DNA from: Clostridia bacterium
Lineage (GTDB): Bacteria; Bacillota; Clostridia; RGIG6154
Length of the DNA: 5,020 bases
NCBI GenBank assembly: GCA_017523005.1
Contig: JAFWXG010000215.1
Span: 1-5,020, forward strand
Direction of reading: 5' to 3'
This document shows, in pieces, positions 1-5,020 of the stretch. The notes under the pieces were generated by a model, which had not been told where the DNA came from, searched no databases, and saw only the letters and a program-made list of their open reading frames with translations. Each line of letters begins with the position of its first letter. Within the stretch, counting starts at the first letter, position 1. The position numbers were made by a program, and so were the translations under genes.

Positions 1-717
1 AGCAAAATGCAAAAGGCAAAGCCTTTAATTGAACATATTCAAAAGAAATATAAAGACGACCCAAACCGTTTAAATGAAGAAACAATGAAGATTTATAAGG
101 ATTTAGGAATAAGTCCTGCAGGCGGATGCTTGCCTCTTTTGTTGCAGTTTCCCATTATTATCGGTTTGTATCAGGTTATAAATAAACCCTTGAGCTTTAT
201 ACTTCATTTACCACAGGAAACTGTTAGTAAGCTTATTGAAATGTATGGCGAGGGAACTAAAAATGTAGCGAGCCAGATTGCAGTTTGCAGAAACTTAAAT
301 CCTCAAGAGGTTATGGATAAATTAGGAATTGCGGTAGAAAAGCTTAATTTTGACTTCTTTGGCTTGGATTTGTCTTATAATCCAACCCTTTCATACCTTA
401 ACTGGTATTGGATTATTCCTGTCCTTGCAGCAGCAACTGCATACCTTTCAAGCTATATTACACAAAAAATTCAGGGCACAGCTCAGGCACAGCAAGGTTC
501 TATGAAAACTATGAATATTATAATGCCTTTAATGTCGGCTTATTTTTGTTTTATTTTGCCGGCAGGCGTTGGAATATACTGGATTATGAGCAATATTATG
601 CAGATAATTCAGACTGTTGTATTGACAAAAGTTTACAGTGCTAAAGATCAGGAGGAAGAAATTGATGTCGATGAATACTTTAAAAAAGAAAGAAATAACA
701 GGAAAAAACATAAGTGA
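1..717 (+). CDS. yidC: YidC/Oxa1 family membrane protein insertase, C-terminal part (5' truncated)
   Basis: This is the C-terminal 238 residues of the YidC/Oxa1/SpoIIIJ insertase, which places proteins in the cytoplasmic membrane alone or with SecYEG. The frame is open to the window edge. The ATG at base 7 has no ribosome binding site and would omit the first core membrane segment and its conserved arginine, so the true start lies upstream. Numbering visible codons from base 1, there is a charged cytoplasmic helical hairpin (about 1-38), the family signature GGCLPLLLQFPIIIGLY (41-57) in the first visible membrane segment, a long outside loop (about 61-134) ending in FDFFGLDLS, a membrane segment from W135, and two more at about 172-187 and 189-208 separated by a Pro-Ala-Gly turn. 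The tail (209-238) is acidic and then strongly basic (KKERNNRKKHK), as expected for ribosome contact. Its last 53 bases overlap jag. Family assignment is firm; which YidC paralogue it is cannot be told. Confidence 0.96.
   Translation, partial: SKMQKAKPLIEHIQKKYKDDPNRLNEETMKIYKDLGISPAGGCLPLLLQFPIIIGLYQVINKPLSFILHLPQETVSKLIEMYGEGTKNVASQIAVCRNLNPQEVMDKLGIAVEKLNFDFFGLDLSYNPTLSYLNWYWIIPVLAAATAYLSSYITQKIQGTAQAQQGSMKTMNIIMPLMSAYFCFILPAGVGIYWIMSNIMQIIQTVVLTKVYSAKDQEEEIDVDEYFKKERNNRKKHK
650..655 (+). promoter_or_regulatory. Ribosome binding site for jag, inside yidC
   Basis: A perfect AGGAGG lies within the yidC coding sequence, 9 bases before the ATG at 665 and 15 before the ATG at 671. The spacing selects 665 as the jag start. 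A longer version of the frame beginning at GTG 638 would place this site inside the gene and has no ribosome binding site of its own. Because the site lies inside yidC, ribosomes finishing yidC pass over it, which suggests translational coupling (inference). Confidence 0.85.
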
Positions 718-1363
718 GGCAAGACAAAAGGCTGCTGAGGCTTTTGGTGTTGATGAAGACGAAATTCAGATTGAAGTTTTAGAAAACGCATCTTCAGGTT
801 TTTTAGGCATGGGTGCAAAACCCTGTAAAATTGCAGCATGGCTTGCAAGTGATGCAGAAGATGTTGAAATTGAAGATGTAAAAGAAGTAAAAACAAAATC
901 ATCAAAGCCCACAGGAAATGAAAAAGAAGAAGCAGTAGCTTTCTTGGAAAAAGTAATTCCTTTAATGGGTGTTGAAGCTAAAATTACCGCATCTTGCGAA
1001 GAAGATGCTCTTAAAGTAAATTTAGAAGGCGAAAAAATGGGTATCTTAATCGGCAGACGCGGAGAAACATTAGATGCTCTTCAGTATCTTACAAGCATCA
1101 TCGTAAACAAGGACAAGCATGATTATGTACGCGTTACATTAGATACAGAAAATTACAGACAAAAGCGTCAGGATGTTTTAGAAAAGCTTGCAAACAAAAT
1201 TGCAGATAAAGTTATCAAAAACGGAAGAAATATGACTTTAGAACCAATGAATCCTTTCGAAAGAAGAATTATTCATGCAGCGTTGCAGAATCATGAATAT
1301 GTTACTACATCAAGTGTTGGCGAAGAGCCTGAAAGAAGAGTAGTTGTAAGCTTAAAGAAATAA
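665..1363 (+). CDS. jag: Jag/KhpB (EloR) RNA-binding protein, Jag-N–KH–R3H
   Basis: This encodes a 232-residue cytoplasmic protein with the standard three-part Jag layout. Residues 1-60 match the Jag-N domain, including the SGFLGMGAKPCKI segment (44-56). A short, charged, lysine- and glutamate-rich linker follows (about 62-88). A KH domain (about 88-160) carries the GxxG RNA-binding loop as GRRG at 130-133 in the context IGRRGETLDALQYL. A C-terminal R3H domain (about 165-232) has the defining Arg-x-x-x-His as R200 and H204 in ERRIIH. Family members bind RNA and, in streptococci, pair with the small KH protein KhpA to influence cell elongation and division; the role in Clostridia is less settled. 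The position directly after yidC is conserved across Firmicutes and gave the name (SpoIIIJ-associated gene). The start at ATG 665 is chosen from the AGGAGG at 650-655. ATG 671 is a weaker alternative that would shorten the protein by two residues. Confidence 0.95.
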   Translation: MSMNTLKKKEITGKNISEARQKAAEAFGVDEDEIQIEVLENASSGFLGMGAKPCKIAAWLASDAEDVEIEDVKEVKTKSSKPTGNEKEEAVAFLEKVIPLMGVEAKITASCEEDALKVNLEGEKMGILIGRRGETLDALQYLTSIIVNKDKHDYVRVTLDTENYRQKRQDVLEKLANKIADKVIKNGRNMTLEPMNPFERRIIHAALQNHEYVTTSSVGEEPERRVVVSLKK

Positions 1364-1367
1364 GGAG
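1362..1367 (+). promoter_or_regulatory. Ribosome binding site for mnmE, overlapping the jag stop codon
   Basis: AAGGAG shares two bases with the jag TAA stop and lies 11 bases before the GTG at 1379, which is a slightly long spacing. It supports GTG 1379 as the mnmE start. The frame has a stop at 1361-1363 and no other usual start codon between that stop and 1379, so no upstream start is possible. Confidence 0.8.
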
Positions 1368-1378
1368 ATTTAGAAAAA

Positions 1379-2716
1379 GTGCGTACTATAGCTGCTATTT
1401 CCACACCGCAGGGAAGCGGTGGTATTGCAGTCATAAGAATAAGCGGTGATGAGGCGTTTTGTGTAACTGACAGGATTTTTTCCTTTCAGGGGGCAAAGCG
1501 CCTTTTTGAAGTTCCACCCAATACCGTTGTATTCGGAAGAATTGCAGATGAAAATAATAAAGAAATTGACCAGGTTTTAGTATCTGTTTTTAAAGCACCC
1601 CATTCCTTTACAGGAGAAGATGTGGTAGAAATCAGCTGTCACGGGGGAGTCTTGGTTGCAAAGCAGGTGCTTAAAACTGTTTTAAAAGCAGGTGCTGTTT
1701 TAGCAGAATGCGGAGAATTCAGCAAGAGAGCTTTCTTAAACGGCAAAATGGACTTGGCACAAGCGGAAGGCATTATTGACCTTATAGGTGCAGTGTCCCA
1801 AAAGGGAGCAGACAAGGCAGTTTTCCAGATGGAAGGAAGACTCTCAAAAGAGATTTTATCCATTCGTGAAACTTTATTGACACTTGCAGCCCATTTAGAA
1901 GCCGCGGCAGATTTTCCTGAAGAAGATATCCCCGAGCTTTCTTATGATGTGGTACGAGGGACCTTAAAAACTGTCTTGGAAAACTTAAATAAATTACTCA
2001 AAACTTCCGATTATGGCAAAGTTTTAAGAGAGGGATTGCCTGTTGCGGTAATAGGCAAGCCAAATGTTGGGAAATCCTCTATTTTAAACTATCTTGCAGG
2101 TCAGGAAAGAGCTATTGTTACAGATATTGCGGGTACAACCCGTGATGTAATTGAAGAATTTGTTCAGCTTGACGGAATTCCTGTCAAACTTATGGATACA
2201 GCAGGTATTCATCAGACAGATGATATAGTTGAAAAAATCGGTGTTGAAAGAAGTAAAACGGCGGCAAATGATGCGTCGCTCATTCTTGCGGTATTCGATG
2301 TGTCAAATCCCGTTGATAATAAAGATAAAGAAATTTTAGAGCTTATAAAGGAAAGACCTCACATCATTGTGCTTAATAAATCAGACCTTTCAAGAAACAA
2401 TGATTTAGAAGGCACAGAGGTTTCTGCAAAAAGCGGAACAGGAATGGAAAAACTTATTGAGCAAATTGTTGAATTTGCGTCAAAAGATACTAATGAAAAT
2501 GAGAATGTAATTACTAACGAAAGACACATAAATTGTCTTATCCGTTGCAAAGAATCAATCGAGAGAGCGGTTTTGTCGGCAGAGCAGAATATGCCCACAG
2601 ATATGCTTGCTATTGATATTACAGAAGCAATAGGAGATTTAGGAGAAATTACAGGTCAGACTGTATCTCAGGAGATTGTGGATAAGGTGTTCCACAACTT
2701 CTGTTTAGGGAAATAG
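1379..2716 (+). CDS. mnmE: tRNA uridine-5-carboxymethylaminomethyl(34) synthesis GTPase MnmE
   Basis: MnmE (TrmE/ThdF) works with MnmG to build the (carboxymethyl)aminomethyl group on U34 of tRNAs reading two-codon boxes, using methylene-tetrahydrofolate, GTP and glycine or ammonium. The 445 residues are close to the family norm of about 450-460. The N-terminal folate-binding and dimerisation domain (about 1-118) opens with TIAAISTPQGSGGIAVIRISG and contains FTGEDVVEISCHGG (77-90). Two parts of a helical domain flank an inserted G domain (about 217-370) with G1 GKPNVGKSS (226-234), G2 GTTRD (252-256), G3 DTAG (273-276), G4 NKSD (333-336) and G5 SAKSG (349-353). N229 matches the residue that binds the activating potassium ion, and E285 aligns with the catalytic glutamate E282 of the E. 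coli enzyme. The protein ends in FCLGK, keeping the functional cysteine (C442) of the usual C-[IL]-G-K tail. Translation begins at GTG, the only start possible after an in-frame stop. mnmG follows after 14 bases, so both subunits come from one message. Confidence 0.98.
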   Translation: MRTIAAISTPQGSGGIAVIRISGDEAFCVTDRIFSFQGAKRLFEVPPNTVVFGRIADENNKEIDQVLVSVFKAPHSFTGEDVVEISCHGGVLVAKQVLKTVLKAGAVLAECGEFSKRAFLNGKMDLAQAEGIIDLIGAVSQKGADKAVFQMEGRLSKEILSIRETLLTLAAHLEAAADFPEEDIPELSYDVVRGTLKTVLENLNKLLKTSDYGKVLREGLPVAVIGKPNVGKSSILNYLAGQERAIVTDIAGTTRDVIEEFVQLDGIPVKLMDTAGIHQTDDIVEKIGVERSKTAANDASLILAVFDVSNPVDNKDKEILELIKERPHIIVLNKSDLSRNNDLEGTEVSAKSGTGMEKLIEQIVEFASKDTNENENVITNERHINCLIRCKESIERAVLSAEQNMPTDMLAIDITEAIGDLGEITGQTVSQEIVDKVFHNFCLGK

Positions 2717-2723
2717 AAAGGAG
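2717..2723 (+). promoter_or_regulatory. Ribosome binding site for mnmG
   Basis: AAAGGAG begins directly after the mnmE stop codon and lies 7 bases before the ATG at 2731. An ATG at 2727 is in another frame and too close to the site, so 2731 is the start; the protein from there begins with the expected short lead into the FAD-binding fold. Confidence 0.85.
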
Positions 2724-2730
2724 AACATGC

Positions 2731-4617
2731 ATGGCATATTTAGCAGGGGAATTTGATGTTGCGGTTGTAGGCGGTGGACACGCAGGCGTGGAAGCGGCAC
2801 TTGCAAGTGCAAGGCTTGGACTTAAAACACTTATGTTTACAATCAACATGGATGCGGTAGGAAATATGCCGTGTAATCCAAGTATTGGCGGAACTGCAAA
2901 AGGACATCTTGTACGCGAAATTGATGCTTTAGGCGGAGAGATGGGCAAAGCGGCAGACGCAACACTCATACAGTCTAAAATTCTAAACCGTGGCAAAGGT
3001 CCTGCGGTGTATTCGTTGCGCGCACAAAGCGACAGAAGAAGATACCAGATGTATATGAAATTTGCAGTAGATTCCCAGCCTAACCTTTATCCAAAACAGG
3101 CTGAAATTGTGCGTATCGGTATTGAAAACGGCAAGGTTACAGAAGTTGAAACCCATGTCGGTGCAATTTACAAGGTAAAAGCCGTAATTATTTGTAGTGG
3201 TACATATTTAAAGGGCAAAATCATTATCGGAGATGTAAGCTATGAAAGCGGTCCTGACGGAATGTTCCCTGCAACTGAGCTTTCAAAGAGTCTTTTAGAT
3301 GCAGGCATCGCATTACGCAGATTTAAGACAGGAACACCTGCCCGTGTTCTTGCAAGCACACTTAATTTTGATAAAATGGCAGTTCAAACAGGGGACGACG
3401 AAATTCAGCCTTTCTCTTTTGATACTGAGAAACAGTTGGAAAATAAGGTCAACTGCTATATGACCTACACAAACCTCGATACACACAAAGTGATTATGGA
3501 TAACATTCATCGCTCTCCGCTTTACAGCGGTGTAATTGAGGGTGTCGGTCCGCGATATTGTCCGTCTATTGAAGATAAAGTAATGCGCTTTAAAGATAAA
3601 GAAAGACATCAGCTTTTTATTGAGCCGATGGGACTTGATACAAACGAAATGTATGTTCAGGGCTTTTCTTCAAGTTTGCCCGAAGATGTTCAGGTAAGAA
3701 TGCTCCACACTGTCCCGGGACTTGAAGAAGCGGTTATGATAAGAACAGCTTATGCTATCGAATATGACTGCGCAGACCCAACACAAATGCACCCAACACT
3801 TGAATTTAAAGAGATAAGCGGTCTTTATGGTGCAGGACAGTTTAATGGTAGTTCAGGCTATGAAGAGGCTGCAGCACAAGGCTTGGTTGCAGGCGTAAAT
3901 GCTGCACTTAAAATCAAAGGCGAAGAACCGTTTGTATTAGACCGCTCAACATCATATATAGGTACTTTAATTGATGATTTGGTTACAAAAGGAACAAACG
4001 AGCCGTACAGAATGATGACATCAAGGTCTGAATATCGCTTGCTTTTGCGTCAGGATAATGCAGATTTAAGACTTATGCCTGAAGGAAACCGCATCGGACT
4101 TGTATCTGATGAACGCTTACAAAAAATGCGTGAAAAGGAAAGACAGATAGAAGAAGAAATTGCTCGTTTAGAGCAAACTTCAACAGGTCCTACAGAGGCA
4201 CTTAATTCATTACTCGAACAAAAGGGAGAAACACCACTCAAAAGCGGTGTAAAGCTTGCAGATTTAATAAGACGCCCGTCACTAACCTATGAAGATATTT
4301 TGGTTTGTGATAAACACAGACAACCGCTTGATAAAGCAATTTGCGAGCAGGTTGAAATTCAAATTAAATATGAAGGGTATATAAAGCGCCAGTTAGCACA
4401 GGTTGAGGCGTTTAAGAAAATGGAAAACAAGAAAATGCCCAAAGATATCTGCTATAACGATATCCATGGCTTAAGAATAGAAGCTCGCCAGAAACTTGAA
4501 AAATTAAGACCGGAGAATTTAGGTCAGGCATCAAGAATTTCAGGCGTTTCTCCTGCAGATATTGCTGTACTTGTTATTTATTTAGAGCAATATAAAAAGA
4601 GAAAAGTGGAGGAATAA
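2731..4617 (+). CDS. mnmG: tRNA uridine-5-carboxymethylaminomethyl(34) synthesis enzyme MnmG (GidA)
   Basis: MnmG is the FAD- and NADH-dependent partner of MnmE in making the U34 wobble modification of tRNA in the cytoplasm; the two form a heterotetramer. The 628 residues match the usual full length (E. coli has about 629). The N-terminal Rossmann fold begins with DVAVVGGGHAGVEAA, with the dinucleotide-binding GGGHAG at 14-19. C48 in the PCNPSIGGTAKGHL segment (47-60) and C277 in GPRYCPSIEDK (273-283) are the two conserved cysteines of the family. Further signatures are SGTYLKGKIIIG (156-167), HQLFIEPMG (293-301), and GAGQFNGSSGYEEAAAQGL (367-385), part of the second FAD-contacting region. 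The C-terminal helical domain, which contacts MnmE and tRNA, includes a charged, probably coiled stretch (about 460-483), KYEGYI (546-551) and the end signature EARQKLEKLRPENLGQASRISGVSPADI (584-611). No residue loss or frameshift is seen. rsmG follows after 3 bases in the same frame. Confidence 0.99.
   Translation: MAYLAGEFDVAVVGGGHAGVEAALASARLGLKTLMFTINMDAVGNMPCNPSIGGTAKGHLVREIDALGGEMGKAADATLIQSKILNRGKGPAVYSLRAQSDRRRYQMYMKFAVDSQPNLYPKQAEIVRIGIENGKVTEVETHVGAIYKVKAVIICSGTYLKGKIIIGDVSYESGPDGMFPATELSKSLLDAGIALRRFKTGTPARVLASTLNFDKMAVQTGDDEIQPFSFDTEKQLENKVNCYMTYTNLDTHKVIMDNIHRSPLYSGVIEGVGPRYCPSIEDKVMRFKDKERHQLFIEPMGLDTNEMYVQGFSSSLPEDVQVRMLHTVPGLEEAVMIRTAYAIEYDCADPTQMHPTLEFKEISGLYGAGQFNGSSGYEEAAAQGLVAGVNAALKIKGEEPFVLDRSTSYIGTLIDDLVTKGTNEPYRMMTSRSEYRLLLRQDNADLRLMPEGNRIGLVSDERLQKMREKERQIEEEIARLEQTSTGPTEALNSLLEQKGETPLKSGVKLADLIRRPSLTYEDILVCDKHRQPLDKAICEQVEIQIKYEGYIKRQLAQVEAFKKMENKKMPKDICYNDIHGLRIEARQKLEKLRPENLGQASRISGVSPADIAVLVIYLEQYKKRKVEE
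4608..4613 (+). promoter_or_regulatory. Ribosome binding site for rsmG, inside the end of mnmG
   Basis: GGAGGA lies within the last codons of mnmG, with 7 bases between it and the ATG at 4621. Its position before the mnmG stop (4615-4617) suggests that a ribosome ending mnmG can pass on to rsmG (inference). It supports ATG 4621 as the start. Confidence 0.85.
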
Positions 4618-4620
4618 GCT

Positions 4621-5020
4621 ATGCGTGAAAGACTCGTAAAAGGTTTTTTAGACTTAAAAATGGAAGTTTCGGAAGAGCAGATAGAAAAATTTATAAAATA
4701 TGCTAAGCTTCTTGTTGAGTGGAACGAAAAAATGAACCTAACCGCAATAACTGACCCTATAGAAATTGCAGAAAAGCACTTTTTAGACAGCGCTATGTGT
4801 TTAAAATGCGGTATAAACGGTAAAGTTATAGATGTTGGAACAGGCGCAGGATTTCCTGGAATTGTACTAAAAATTTTAAATCCTGAAATTGAACTTTGTC
4901 TGCTTGATTCTCTTCAAAAAAGAATAACATTTTTGCAGGAAGTGTGCAAAGAACTTAAGTTAGATAATGTCACATTCGTTCATGCCCGTGCAGAAGATGG
5001 CGGAAGAGATAAAGCTTTAA
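4621..5020 (+). CDS. rsmG: 16S rRNA (guanine(527)-N7)-methyltransferase RsmG, N-terminal part (3' truncated)
   Basis: RsmG (GidB) transfers a methyl group from S-adenosylmethionine to N7 of G527 in the 530 loop of 16S rRNA; in several bacteria its loss gives low-level streptomycin resistance. The first 133 codons are present and the frame runs off the window; the full family length is about 205-240 residues. Visible family marks are the N-terminal LLVEWNEKMNLTAIT (30-44), the KHFLDSAMC segment (52-60), the SAM-binding motif I VIDVGTGAGFPGIVL (69-83), the second strand with its acidic residue and following basic pair in LLDSLQKRITFL (94-105), and HARAED (121-126) at the site of the usual GRAE motif. 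It lies 3 bases behind mnmG, the usual position in Firmicutes and many other bacteria. The C-terminal substrate-binding part cannot be judged here. Confidence 0.97.
   Translation, partial: MRERLVKGFLDLKMEVSEEQIEKFIKYAKLLVEWNEKMNLTAITDPIEIAEKHFLDSAMCLKCGINGKVIDVGTGAGFPGIVLKILNPEIELCLLDSLQKRITFLQEVCKELKLDNVTFVHARAEDGGRDKAL

Noticed and set aside
350..381. TTGACT (350-355) and a perfect TATAAT (376-381) inside yidC, resembling a sigma-A promoter for jag.
   Set aside because: The spacing is 20 bases, outside the normal 16-18, there is no TGn extension, and the site would be about 280 bases before jag. In AT-rich coding DNA such hexamers arise often by chance.
622..648. A perfect TTGACA (622-627) shortly before jag, as a possible -35 element.
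   Set aside because: No acceptable -10 hexamer occurs 16-18 bases downstream, and the site lies in conserved yidC coding sequence.
1877..1910. TTGACA (1877-1882) within mnmE as a possible internal promoter for mnmG.
   Set aside because: The region where the -10 should be is GC-rich (GCCGCGG) and has no matching hexamer.
1364..2730. The intergenic gaps were examined for terminators, attenuators or small RNAs.
   Set aside because: The gaps are only 15, 14 and 3 bases and contain just ribosome binding sites and short spacers; no hairpin with a T-run is present in them.
2649..2996. Minus-strand open frame of 115 codons across the mnmE-mnmG junction; others lie at 1639-1863, 2359-2598, 3313-3609 and 4050-4241.
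   Set aside because: All lie opposite strongly conserved genes, have no recognisable domains, and have compositions expected of antisense translation.
1..5020. Search for an undescribed system, mobile element, CRISPR array, tandem repeats or tRNA genes.
   Set aside because: Every base except the short gaps belongs to five recognisable housekeeping genes in their usual order. No repeats, foreign-looking composition or unexplained coding sequence was seen.

Overview
The window reads as a stretch of chromosome from an AT-rich Firmicute, most likely of the class Clostridia. The gene order yidC – jag – mnmE – mnmG – rsmG, all on the + strand, is the conserved block that lies close to the replication origin in Bacillus and Clostridium relatives (usually preceded by dnaA or rpmH-rnpA-yidD and often followed by noc or parA/parB genes; none of these flanks is in the window). 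Strong AGGAGG-type ribosome binding sites, A/T-ending codons and the Clostridia-like form of YidC, with a long outside loop, support this. The genus cannot be named from this sequence.

Layout: 1-717 is the 3' part of yidC (the 5' end is off the window); 665-1363 is jag (khpB/eloR), starting inside the end of yidC; 1379-2716 is mnmE with a GTG start; 2731-4617 is mnmG; 4621-5020 is the 5' part of rsmG, cut by the window edge. Coding density is nearly total: the gaps are 15, 14 and 3 bases, and yidC and jag overlap by 53 bases. No gap can hold a terminator or a full promoter, so the five genes are probably co-transcribed from a promoter upstream of the window, with translation of neighbours likely coupled.

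Functionally there are two groups. YidC inserts membrane proteins and Jag is an RNA-binding KH/R3H protein long linked to it by gene order. MnmE and MnmG form one enzyme complex that modifies the wobble uridine of certain tRNAs, and RsmG methylates 16S rRNA, so the last three genes serve decoding accuracy. All key motifs examined are present and no gene looks broken.

I found no mobile element, CRISPR array, RNA gene, riboswitch or novel system. This is an ordinary, well-conserved housekeeping region; the findings are small points about gene starts, frame relations and one domain variant.
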